Shown in pieces: positions 49,693-59,113 of a stretch of DNA of 64,000 nucleotides. The stretch covers positions 595,501 through 659,500 of the forward strand of contig JAFEKR010000027.1 in assembly GCA_019022495.1 (NCBI GenBank). Reading direction: 5' to 3'. The notes under the pieces are model-generated. The model had not been told where the DNA came from. It searched no databases and saw only the letters and a program-made list of their open reading frames with translations. Made by a program: the position numbers and the translations under genes. This stretch comes from Epichloe hybrida (lineage: Eukaryota; Ascomycota; Sordariomycetes; Hypocreales; Clavicipitaceae). Positions within the stretch are counted from its first letter, which is position 1, and each line of letters begins with the position of its first letter.

Positions 49693-50032
49693 AATAGAGA
49701 GTTATAAGTAAATTTATACTTAAATACTAATATTATTTATTATTATTTTAGTATAGCTATTACTTAGTAAATAGCTATATAATACTTACTAAAAGCTATT
49801 TAGGAGCCTAGCTAAAAGTAAGGGGGTAATTATAAGGCCTTACTTATAATACTAGTATGCTAGCATACTACTAGGTAAGCATACTACACCCTAGGGCTAG
49901 GTCTATATAATACTAGTAAGTTACTAGCTATAAGCTAGTAACTTATACGTATAACACACTTAGACCTAGTAAGCTTCAGTCAATATACGAGCGCCCCCAT
50001 ACCTCTTGCCTAGCCATCCCTTTGTTCTCATA
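49693..50032 (+). mobile_element. Gypsy-C copy 2, right end with 3' LTR (49831-50032)
   Basis: After TSD AATAG the sequence runs parallel to the reverse complement of Gypsy-C1 near 9,400-9,540, including the purine tract AAAAGTAAGGGGG just before the LTR. The 202 bp LTR reads TATAAGGCC ... CTTTGTTCTCATA. This copy is plus strand, opposite to Gypsy-C1, and was the substrate into which the Copia nest was built. Confidence 0.9.
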
Positions 50033-50526
50033 TTATACCTCTCCTATCCCCTTAATATTATAAGACTTACCTCTTAAAAATAATTACTTAGTTAGAATAT
50101 TAAATATAGCTAGCTTATCTAGGGTTTCTAGTTAATTTAAAGTCCTTGGTAAGAGTAATAATTATAATAATACTATAGAAAGTATTAAAGCTAGAAATAG
50201 TAGTAAATACCTTAATAAAGGGAAAGCTATAGATTATACTACCTAATTTACTTATATTTTTTATAAGACTTTAATAATTAAAAAGCTATAAAAAGAATAT
50301 ACTAAGGATTTTAAAGAGTAATTAAAGAGTATAAGGAATAAGTAAGTACTAGGAAGCTTTATAAGAGTATAAGGATAAGTAAAATAAAGCTCTCTAAAAC
50401 CCTTTATAAAGAGAAAGCTAAAGATTACTATAATTTACTATATACTATAGAGAGAGAAAAAAGAATAAAAACTAAAGTAAGATACTAGGTCTTATAGCTA
50501 TTACTTTACTAGAAATTTTCTAGTGG
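50033..50526 (+). mobile_element. Copia-B gag fragment at the edge of the AT-rich block
   Basis: Matches the Copia-B start of gag near 36,155-36,400 (TTAATTTAAAGTTCCTAGTAAGAGC and following), diverging toward its right end. It is the last repeat-derived sequence before the composition changes. No open frame. Confidence 0.75.
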
Positions 50527-51049
50527 CACTACGTAACCCTTCGGGGTTCTAGCCGGCGTAATAAATACAACCAACCAACCAAACCAACCGTACAGTTTCC
50601 TTCATCTCATCGTTTTCAAAAAAGGACGCGACTTCAAATCGAAAGTACTTCACCAATCGCAACAGAGTCGGTCGTTTGCTTTACTCCCCTCGTTGTTTGC
50701 AGAACACACATCGAGCATTATTCCAGAGGACGAGACATCCACGAGGAAAGGAAGACATCTTGGGCACGATCTGAACAAGAACGTGTATCAGCTTTTTTTC
50801 GCCCCCCTTTCAAGTTTTCAGATCGGACACATCTGCCGGGTTTCGATGTGCGCAAAGGTCATCCACGGCGTCATCGAACAGTCGTGGATCTGCTCTGGTT
50901 CCTCCAGCTTCCAGAAATCACTAGTCGATCAATCATCCATCTCTCTCGCCATCTAGGCCCACGGGACCATCGGCGCCTTCACAACCAGGGATATTGACAT
51001 ACGGTCCCGACTCAGACATTATCGACGTCGGACTTTAAACTTCATCATC
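50527..51049 (+). other. Compositional boundary and upstream region/leader of the 51050 gene
   Basis: Within a few bases near 50,527 the TpA-rich sequence gives way to normal composition. A small hairpin with a TTCG loop (AACCC/GGGTT, 50535-50548) and an AACC-type simple repeat (about 50,569-50,590) mark the start. The remainder is CT-rich leader-like sequence ending at a good start context (TCATCATCATGG). The 87-codon frame at 50693 has no ATG start and is not a gene. Confidence 0.6.
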
Positions 51050-52860
51050 ATGGCCTCTTTCGCCAGGTCATTCAAACCGCCGCCGGCTCTTCTTTCTCCC
51101 CGTTGTCGCCCTGGAATGGCCAGTCGCACACTATCCAGCTCATCCGAATTGTCGCTAACCCCGAATACCGTCACGGCACACCAGACGGATTACTTTGTCG
51201 ACCGCCCCGTAAAATCGGCGCCCAATACGCCTTTGTCTTCAACGGTCGGACCTGTCCTGGAAGAGGGGTCCCAATTGACTGCAGGTGAGTTGAGTCCATG
51301 CCATCGCAGCTGGCTGGGTATTTTTTTTTTTTTTTTCGATTACTTTCGTTCCTCTACTGGCGCTCAATGTCTCTCGCCTAGCCCAATCTTTGTTTTAGCA
51401 CTGTCAAGTTCAAATTATTCCCGCCTGTCTCATTCCCACCACACATGCTGCACCACCGCAGCGATCTACCACACCTCGATGACTGTCTCTCAACAATGCG
51501 CCATAAAGTTTGGGTCTGGATATGGGGCTGCCAAGACTCGCAAGACAAACGACACAGCTCGGCGGCCGGCCTGTGTGGATAATAAAGTCACGACGAACCA
51601 AGTCCCCGCACATCCATCACCACAGCACCACCGACACTGCAGCATATCGCGGGGCTCGTATGCACCCTTTGACGCCACTCACGCTCTTGACAAGAAAGCG
51701 GACGGCACATGGAGCGGGCGGCGACCGGTTTTCGCCACGCTCCAGCAGTCGTGAAGTGGATCCGACGATTGTTTGCCCATTTCGCCCTGTCCGGGCCCCG
51801 GCCATGATGATGCTGGTTGTCTATTTGGATCTTGGGCTGCCGTTACGCCTTGCCGATCCCCATATTTCACCTATGCTCACTTTCTAGTCGAACTCCATAC
51901 ATATAGCCCACATGGCACCCGCTAACGCAACTCTTGTGTGTCTATAGGTAGTCTAGAAGTCGCTGCCAACTCTGCCAGAGCCAGTAACAGCAATCCCATT
52001 GCTATCCAACTTCCAAAACTTCGGAAGCTCAGCTCAGGTCCTGCTTGTACACCACCCGAACCATTATCAGCTCGAGGTGATCTGCCAGGGTAAGAGTCCT
52101 CCATTTTGGTATGCTGCCGTGGGCCGCAAAAGCATCTAATTCGTTGTACAGGGGGTACTTTCCTCTACACGAGGACCCCAAAGGAAGAGTTCAACGTCCA
52201 CATCCATTTGCTTCCGAGTCAGCCCATCTGCGTCATAGCCGGGCGTCAGACTCCATAACCATGCAGGCCGAAAGAGCCAGACACCCGCATGTCGCCATGC
52301 CAGCCTCGGTAACTCATTCGAGCACGCCAGTTTCATCATATATCGCCTCTGGCTTCCACGACGCTCCCCAACCCCTTGGCAAATATTACCCCTCAAACTA
52401 CGAAAATCAACACCCGCAGCATGATGCAAACCATTTACGGCTCCAACCTGCTGCTGACTTGGCAACATCATCTGCTAAATCCGACTCCCACGTTCCGCAA
52501 TCACGACCCGAATCGTCTCGGGTCGAGAACCCGCAGATGGAGATGCGTCGCAAGATGCGACAGTATCAACGGGACATGATCGCCCAAGCTACCATGGTTC
52601 TGGGCGCCTCAACCAGAACCGCATCACCTGGAGTGTCTCTGAATGGATTGCCAATAAAGGATATCGGGCTGTCTGGATCAACATCACTTAAGCCCTTGTC
52701 ACCAAGGCTACACCCCCTGGGAAGTCCGGGACCGGTTACTCCCATGGAATTGGAGGCAAGCGCAAGCAGCTATGTCGATCTGGGGATGAAATCGCCGCCA
52801 CCTCTATCTAGAATTGGACACGCTCCACCTGGTGTCGGTGTTGATGCGAATTCTGCGTGA
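51050..52860 (+). CDS. Uncharacterised fungal protein, three exons (361 aa)
   Basis: Proposed exons 51050-51284, 51948-52089 and 52152-52860. The introns start GTGAGT and GTAAGA, end CTATAG and GTACAG, and the joined frame is open (235+142+709 = 1086 nt). Intron 1 (663 nt, with a ~15 T run near 51,319) is long for a fungus; intron 2 is 62 nt. The start has a strong context. The protein is rich in Ser and Pro and largely disordered in appearance, without signal peptide or membrane segment. Distinctive stretches are GYFPLHEDPKGRVQRPHPF at the start of exon 3, GFHDAPQPLGKYYPSNYE, and a basic, probably helical stretch RRKMRQYQRDMIAQATMVLG. I believe proteins with these stretches occur in other filamentous fungi, but I cannot name a family or function. 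First gene beyond the repeat block. Confidence 0.72.
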
Positions 52861-53786
52861 AGCAAGCAGACATTAGTTTGTGGAAAACAAACTGACGGAA
52901 AAGTAGACGCTAGCTTGGCTTATTTATCTCGAGTAGGGTCCCAGCATTTTTTGGCATGATTGGCATATGAAATTATCACCGCACAGCGACGAGCAGCATT
53001 TTCTTTATTTTTTTCCTTGTTCTTTTTTCTTGGCACAGGTAACTTTTCTCAATTTGCTCGCATTGCCAGAATTGTATTCTGCAAGGAGTTTATGGGAAGA
53101 CGAGTTCGAGGAGGCACAGAAGCCGATCGCAGGAGATGTCTGCACGACACCGATACCCTTAGATTATTAATTATCAATACAAACGGTGATTGCATGACGC
53201 AATATGGCAAGCCGAGGTGTGACTTCAATCATCAGCTGAATGGCTAGGTGTGTGTGTGTGTGGCTCTGCGGCAACAATCTGCCGCAGAGCTGACTGGCAT
53301 GCAGCAGGGTGGACTTTGAGGCGAGCCTCGTATTGGCAGGAATGTCTTCGAATACCTTGAGGCTGCACATGCGATGGCCAGTCTTTGGAGACCAACTGCG
53401 CAGATGAGTGCTATATTTCCGCCTCAAGGTTTGCTCTCGGCTGCTCCAGTATTGGGAGACTCCATAGCGAGTGTGCAAGTGTGCATGATGGCGTGTTCGG
53501 CTTGTGAAAAAGAATCGGATCTAGTTCTTAAAATAGAATCTGCAACTGACGTCGGAAGGTGCATGCCACCAGCTTCGAGCGCTCAGCATCTTGCCTCTCT
53601 CTTTCCCCCCTTTTCTTACCATCCCTTTAAAAGCTCCTCATACCTCCGACATTTCTCTGACTTGTCGCATTGATTCAATTGTTCCTCGCGATACGGTACC
53701 CGAAGTACGTTTTCAAGATCCTGACAAAATCTCCAGAGTTTTGGGCAAAGGATTAGAAAGAGATTTATTGTCACGTAATTACGAAG
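52861..53786. other. Intergenic region with GT microsatellite and perfect hairpin
   Basis: No credible gene on either strand; the short frames overlap each other and lack similarity to anything I know. A GT repeat lies at about 53,249-53,262, directly followed by a perfect 11 bp inverted repeat with a 6 nt loop (GCTCTGCGGCA/TGCCGCAGAGC, 53263-53290). T-rich tracts near 53,000-53,035 could belong to the 3' end of the upstream gene. The last ~200 bases are the upstream region of the thioredoxin gene. Confidence 0.6.
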
Positions 53787-54110
53787 ATGCCCGGCACTAT
53801 GATTCGCGTATCGTCGACAGACCAATTCGACGACCTTCTTCGACAAAAGCCTCGTCTCGTGGCCGATTTCACAAGCAATAACTGTAAACCATGCGGCTTC
53901 ATCACCCCGAAATACACGCAACTGGCTCAGCAGTACGATAACGTCATGTTCGTAGTGGTGGATGTGGATACGAATCGAGCGCTCGCCGAGAGATACGATG
54001 TGACGGGGATGCCTGCGTTTCTGATGTTCAGGAGGGCGAAGAAGGTGGATGAGTGTTTTGGGCTAGATGAGAAGGCTTTGGAGAGGAGGGTGAAGAAGCT
54101 GGCTTCTTGA
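53787..54110 (+). CDS. Small thioredoxin-like protein with CKPC active site (107 aa)
   Basis: A single-exon thioredoxin fold of typical cytosolic length. Landmarks: VADFTSNNCKPC, with the buried Asp at 27 and the active-site Cys pair at 33 and 36; VVVDVDTNRALAERYDV, the usual central strand; and the conserved cis-Pro as GMPAF (Pro76). Thioredoxins reduce protein disulfides through this CxxC pair and are recycled by thioredoxin reductase. Here the canonical WCGPC is NCKPC: the Trp before the first Cys is Asn and Gly is Lys. Both Cys are kept, so redox activity is plausible, with altered potential or partners. An extra Cys lies at 90. No targeting signal is seen. Start chosen at the first ATG; a second in-frame ATG is four codons later. 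Confidence 0.9.
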   Translation: MPGTMIRVSSTDQFDDLLRQKPRLVADFTSNNCKPCGFITPKYTQLAQQYDNVMFVVVDVDTNRALAERYDVTGMPAFLMFRRAKKVDECFGLDEKALERRVKKLAS

Positions 54111-54639
54111 TTTGTTGCAGAGCGTTGATGTTTGCGTTTAGAGGACTTGGAGGGGCTCGCCTTGACTGGTTGGAGCGGTGAGGCAACATGTCATGGTTGC
54201 CTTGATTTTGGGGCAGAATGTAACCTGTGATTCGGCTACTTGCGATGACGGCATTGACCAGGTTTGGGAGATGACGTTTCAGTCATAGCATTTGGCGGCG
54301 TGAACTTGCCTTTGCATGATCAGTTGGATCATAACGTTCTGGCTGCTCTGTCTGGTCGCACGCTTATAATTGGTAGACGTTGGAAAAGCAAGAACGAAGC
54401 TTTTTTGCTCGCACGGCAACTCCGTTAGCACGGCAGGAGATAAGATGTCCGTCCGATAATGAGCGACCACGTGAGTTGGCGTCTCGCGTTGATGGGCCGG
54501 GTCGCGTCCCCACCCGAGAACACAATGTACATAGCAAGCCACCGCGACGGAACATCCCCCGGCGCCATCTCATTCGATACGCCGCTTGGAAAAACGAATG
54601 AAAGATGCTCTGTTGGCATGCCATAGGCACGTAGATGTC
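54111..54639. other. Intergenic region between thioredoxin and DUF2439 gene
   Basis: Presumably the 3' region of the thioredoxin gene and the promoter/leader of the next. No RNA gene, repeat or conserved motif was recognised. Overlapping frames on the minus strand start without support and read through the coding strand of the next gene. Confidence 0.5.
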
Positions 54640-57600
54640 ATGTCCTACGCCGTGAAGAAGATCGACCCGTCCGTGACGCCGGGGTCGTCGGGCGAAGCAA
54701 CACCCACGACAGCGACGGTGCTGGACTACAACTGCCTCTTTACACACGATCTCAAAAGAAAACAGAAAAGATGGCAGGATGGCAAGCTCAAGTATCATAC
54801 CTTCAACAAGAAAATCATGGTCTACGACGAACGCGGGAATTTCATCGGAGATGCCCACTGGCAGGCGGGTGGCGACTTGGAAGAAGATGAAGAGCTGGAA
54901 CTCGACCGGGGCGCCGCGATAGTCCAAGTAGCAGATTGCGTGGGATGTCGAGAACAAGATCTCACAGAAGTCTTGGACAAAAGAGCGAGAGAGGTGGAGA
55001 AGCGAAGAGCCATGGCTGCTGCGAAGACGCCTGCACCGAGCAGGGCGCGAGCGACGCCGGCACCGGCACCGGCACCAGCAGCACAGGACGGCACGCATTT
55101 TCAGTTGTCTCACCGGTCGTTGCGCTCTATTGTTCCCAGTCCGGGGCCTTTAGGGCGAGCTGCCATTTCCAGTCGATCGCCGTACGAGACGCGCAAGGCA
55201 GATGGCATGAGGGGGGCTCAAGAGCAAGCACCGCCGCTGGCGAAGAAGAGGAGGACGTGTCCTTCGCCGCCGAGCAAGGCCGGCTTCGCACGGAGCTTGT
55301 TTGGCGCAGCGCTGAGTCTGTCGACTTGTGCTGGTGGAGCGCCAGGTTTAAGGACGAGGGCATTGAAGGAGAGGAGGGTGAGTGTCCAGGAGGTGGCAGG
55401 TGGTGAGGCCAATGGCGCTGGTGATGATGATGATGATGCTGTGGTGGTGAAGGCAGGGGCGAGCGCGAAATTGCCGTCCCAAAGGTCGAGACACTTGGAA
55501 AACACAGAACTCACGAGGCCCGAGAAGAATCTGCAGGGGGATACTGCGTCTGCGGCTGTCGGTACTCGGTCGCCGAAATCTCAGGGAACTTGTGGTCAGT
55601 CGTCATCTGGGCTCAGACGTGATGGAGATGGTTCGCCGCTCCGACCTGAAAGTCGACCTGCCCTAGTTCGCGACAGATCCCGCAATGCAGGGGTCATGGT
55701 CAACGAGCTTGTGGAGGCTTGCCATGTGAGCAAGTCGCGGGTTATCAGAACCTCGACGAACAAAGTTTGCGTGCGAGGACTTGCAGAAGCGAAGTGGCCA
55801 CCGTCTACGAAACAGCAGACACCGGTCTTTGACGACAGAAGCGAAAGCGTGACGATACCGAAGTCGCCACGTCCCCTACTGAATGCAAATCAAAAACAAC
55901 AGAAAGCCAAAGCTGAGAAGACTGGACTTCTTGAGCTCCCTGAATCGGAACTACCAAAGCCAAAGGAACGGCGTACTGAACTGCGCATCAGGTCTAGACA
56001 GAGGCGTGGGCTTTTAATGGTATCAGAGAGAAGGCAAGGAAAGCAGGCTCCTCGTCCATCGACTTTCCCAACGCCGAGTGAGCATAGCATAAACGTCGAA
56101 CTTGCCGCTGCAGCTCAAGAGCATTTGCCCGATCGAAATGATGACACATGTGCAGAAGATAAAACAGACAAATTCACATCAGAGGCTGCATTAGAGCCTA
56201 CTTCTGCGCCTCAAGTCAATTGCGGAAAAATCTGTCTAGGTGACGACTCAATACAGAGTGCGCACGGCCAACAAATAGCCATCAGTATTGACTCAGACTC
56301 TGAGCTTGATGGATCAGTCCCAGGGTTCAATCGACTACAGTCTCCCGAGGAAGGAATATATACTCTATCTGAGCCCGAAGAAGTTGTGGGAGATTCAGGA
56401 CGACGGAAAAGGTCTACCGAGAGCATGCCAGCAGAAGACTCCTCGACATCCCAAAAACCGTTTGATTCCTTAGTGATAGATGACGTTGAGAGTCGCTTTC
56501 TGGATTCCGTTGACATGCCGACCGAAAGTTCTGGTAAAGAAATAGCAAAAGAGCTCGTATCGAAAGAAGAAAAGCCAAGTACGGTTAAGGATGTGGTAGG
56601 AGATTCGGCACCATTCAAACATGTAGGTGCAGAGCGATCAGACCAGCCGGGTTCGGATGGAAACGAAACGCTTAGACTCGGGAAGATGTCTGAGGCGTCA
56701 GTCGTCAGCGATTTGACTGAAGGGGAATCTGAAGATTTGGCTCCCAAAAGAAAAACCCGAACCCGAAGAAGGAGGATAGAGTCACCGCCATCACCGGCGA
56801 AGCTTTCAAGCGAGGAAGAGTCTGCATGTCTTCCACCGAGTAGGAGGCTCTCCAACAAGACAAAAAAGGTATCACGGGCCGACAGAGCCGCATATTCAAG
56901 CGAAGAAGAATCAGATTGTGCCCCTCGGAAAAGATCGAAGCGCAAGCAATCCGAAAAGAAAAGTGAAGTCACCAACACAGACCCAATCGCTGAGCCTACA
57001 GGCCCGCGCATCAAGAGATTGGCACGGAAGAGCGTCAAAAGCAAAGAAATCTTTGGGTTTGCACCGTTTCTCGGAATTGACGCAATGATGCCCGCTCCGT
57101 TTGCGATGAGTGCGAGCCGTATTGGCACCGTCGGTAGACCACCTACTGCCCCCGATCGCCCGCCGGGCATCTCCCTGACGATGAAGCCCGGCCTTGGAAG
57201 ACGTGATGGTAGCGCAGCCGATGAAAAAAGTGTGGACGAGGTGAAACGGCCTTTCTCAGGCGGGAAACGTGGCGATGAGATGCCTGCGGAACTAGCACCA
57301 GATGAATCAGATCTTGCAACGACGGCAAGACTTCCGCCACGAGAACAACGTACCGATGGTCTGCCGACCCCAATCGAGGTTGTGCAGAATGGTGGACTTG
57401 CTCCCAGAGCCAAAATTGTCAACCCTGCAACACGTGGTAGAAAAGCGGCTCGGAAGGCAGACGCAGCCGGACAGGTACCGCGGCATATCATGTCGTTCGA
57501 ACCACCACAGGCCGTGCGGCCTCTTCCAAAACCCAAGCCGTCTGAGACGACAAGGCGTGGTGCGAATCTGCCGGGATTTAGTACAGCAAATGGAGGCGCC

Positions 57601-57660
57601 TGGAGCAAACACGCCGAAGACCTGTTGGGTATGATGCGACCCAAGGGGGAAAGGGTATAG
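54640..57660 (+). CDS. ZGRF1/Mte1/Dbl2-type protein with N-terminal DUF2439 domain (1006 aa)
   Basis: The N-terminal ~90 residues (about 27-125 from this start) carry the DUF2439 signature: LDYNCLFTHDLKRKQKRWQD, then KYHTFNKKIMVYDERGNFIG, ELELDRGAAIVQVADCVG and a charged helix. Yeast Mte1 and fission yeast Dbl2 share this domain and act with Mph1/FANCM-type helicases at double-strand breaks and recombination intermediates; vertebrate ZGRF1 adds a helicase, absent here. The remaining ~880 residues are low-complexity, rich in Ser, Lys, Arg and acidic clusters, with SSEEES repeats near residues 720-770, and end with GAWSKHAEDLLGMMRPKG. Nuclear action is inferred. No intron is needed. Upstream in-frame ATG at 54598 is an alternative start; I prefer 54640 because the domain then follows a short N-terminus. 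The 487-codon antisense frame (56211-57674) is a shadow. Confidence 0.88.
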   Translation: MSYAVKKIDPSVTPGSSGEATPTTATVLDYNCLFTHDLKRKQKRWQDGKLKYHTFNKKIMVYDERGNFIGDAHWQAGGDLEEDEELELDRGAAIVQVADCVGCREQDLTEVLDKRAREVEKRRAMAAAKTPAPSRARATPAPAPAPAAQDGTHFQLSHRSLRSIVPSPGPLGRAAISSRSPYETRKADGMRGAQEQAPPLAKKRRTCPSPPSKAGFARSLFGAALSLSTCAGGAPGLRTRALKERRVSVQEVAGGEANGAGDDDDDAVVVKAGASAKLPSQRSRHLENTELTRPEKNLQGDTASAAVGTRSPKSQGTCGQSSSGLRRDGDGSPLRPESRPALVRDRSRNAGVMVNELVEACHVSKSRVIRTSTNKVCVRGLAEAKWPPSTKQQTPVFDDRSESVTIPKSPRPLLNANQKQQKAKAEKTGLLELPESELPKPKERRTELRIRSRQRRGLLMVSERRQGKQAPRPSTFPTPSEHSINVELAAAAQEHLPDRNDDTCAEDKTDKFTSEAALEPTSAPQVNCGKICLGDDSIQSAHGQQIAISIDSDSELDGSVPGFNRLQSPEEGIYTLSEPEEVVGDSGRRKRSTESMPAEDSSTSQKPFDSLVIDDVESRFLDSVDMPTESSGKEIAKELVSKEEKPSTVKDVVGDSAPFKHVGAERSDQPGSDGNETLRLGKMSEASVVSDLTEGESEDLAPKRKTRTRRRRIESPPSPAKLSSEEESACLPPSRRLSNKTKKVSRADRAAYSSEEESDCAPRKRSKRKQSEKKSEVTNTDPIAEPTGPRIKRLARKSVKSKEIFGFAPFLGIDAMMPAPFAMSASRIGTVGRPPTAPDRPPGISLTMKPGLGRRDGSAADEKSVDEVKRPFSGGKRGDEMPAELAPDESDLATTARLPPREQRTDGLPTPIEVVQNGGLAPRAKIVNPATRGRKAARKADAAGQVPRHIMSFEPPQAVRPLPKPKPSETTRRGANLPGFSTANGGAWSKHAEDLLGMMRPKGERV

Positions 57661-59113
57661 CCCACAGGCGACATTCACCTCATGTCTCGTGCTGTCTCGA
57701 GGGTCCTGGGCTGATAGTATATATGGATTTGCAGGATCGGTCTCAACAAGGCGGACGTGAAGATGAATAACTATAAACTCGGCGTTACATGACAATAGTA
57801 ATGACACCCTTACAACTTGAAGCACTTCATGTGAACCGTCAGCCAAAGCATGTAGCTAATTAGAAAAGTCGAGCAGCCCCACGCTCCAATTCGCTGCGAT
57901 GAAACATTGTTTGCGCGTCATGCTCTCTGCACACGATTCTGATGACGACGTACATATAGAGCTGGCGGACTAAGAATAGACAACTCTTAATGTAACGTGT
58001 TTGCAACATCCGGAAGCCGACGGCACCGCTCGGACATGTTTTCGTTCTTGGGGAGCTGCGGTAAGCATGATTTTCTGAAGCGGGGGTTTGTACATGTATA
58101 CATGCAGATGGCTGGAGTCTGGGGTAACATTCGAGGTCACTCTGGGAATTCAGTCACCCTTGCAGGAAGCCTTCAGTCCATTGACCAATTGAAGACACAC
58201 TCCACACCGGAGGCCCACTGCGAGTGGTCATGGAGTGGGCCGCAGTGGCCGCAGCTGGCGCAGCTGGCGCAGCTTCCAATGAAGCATCTTCAAATCGAGG
58301 CCATGGCCGGGCGAGTCTCTGCTCATTGGCCTATGTAGATCGGGTGCCCGACCGCGCTAGTCCTGATTGAGCACGCCGAAAGAGTCAGCTTCCTCCACCC
58401 TTTACGTGCTGCGCCATGGCCCGTGGAACAAATGCTTCAAAAGTGAAATACCGTTCGTGACTCCCTCCCCTCTCGATCTCTCGCTTTTCCTCTTCCGCCC
58501 CCTTAGCCTTATCAAAGATCACTTTCGTTAGTCGTCGCCTCACAAAACAGCTGAGATTTCGGTAAAGGAAAAGGTATTGAAGAGAAGGCCAATCTTTCAC
58601 CACACATCCTCTCTGTGAGCCTTCGACCCCAAGGCTGCCTACCCTTCCTTCTCTCTCTCGAAACTCGGCAACACACCTCCTCTACGAGATTCGGCTTTCA
58701 CTTTCTTTTTCAAACGCCTCTCTCACTTCTTTCGAACCGTCAGTCAGGAGACTGGGACTTTCTAGACCCCGGTAGAGTCAACAGTGTGGTCAGATTGTGC
58801 GCTGCCGGCGTAGCACGTTGGCATCTGACTCGTCTCACACCACCGATTCTCGCGAGAATCAGAGACGCTTGTCCAGGATTTCATCGTCTTTGTAAAATTT
58901 CAGTAAGTAGGTTCACGAGAAGAAATAGACTCTTGGCAGTCTCTTTGGACTTACACACCCAATGGTCGTTGCCTCGTTTGCCAGTTAGTTCATTACCCAG
59001 CGTGCCAACTGCCAACTCCCGCAGTCGGAACTTATCTAAAAGGGATCTTCGTCAGGCCCTCCAAACTCGACTACTTCCCCATCAAGACCATCATCCTCGG
59101 CTTTAATATAGAA
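57661..59113. other. Long intergenic region and CT-rich leader of the 59114 gene
   Basis: 1.45 kb without a convincing gene. A short tandem repeat of the 9-mer GCAGCTGGC lies at about 58,241-58,273. From about 58,440 to 59,113 the plus strand is strongly CT-rich, as in long 5' leaders of fungal regulatory genes. The 163-codon frame at 58615 begins with GTG, contains no ATG and is not proposed as a gene; the 113-codon frame at 57997 has no recognisable feature. Confidence 0.55.

Noticed and set aside
50693..50956. 87-codon frame as an upstream ORF
   Set aside because: It begins with TTG, not ATG; treated as leader of the 51050 gene.
54586..54639. Longer N-terminus of the DUF2439 protein from 54586
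   Set aside because: The codon at 54586 is TTG. The first ATG is 54598 and a more likely start is 54640.
56211..57674. 487-codon open frame on the minus strand
   Set aside because: Lies entirely antisense to the DUF2439 gene; its composition mirrors the Ser/Arg-rich sense protein and it has no recognisable domain.
57997..58338. 113-codon frame in the intergenic region
   Set aside because: No domain, unusual composition driven by the GCAGCTGGC repeat, and no support from context.
58615..59106. 163-codon frame before the regulator gene
   Set aside because: GTG start, no internal Met, CT-rich leader composition.
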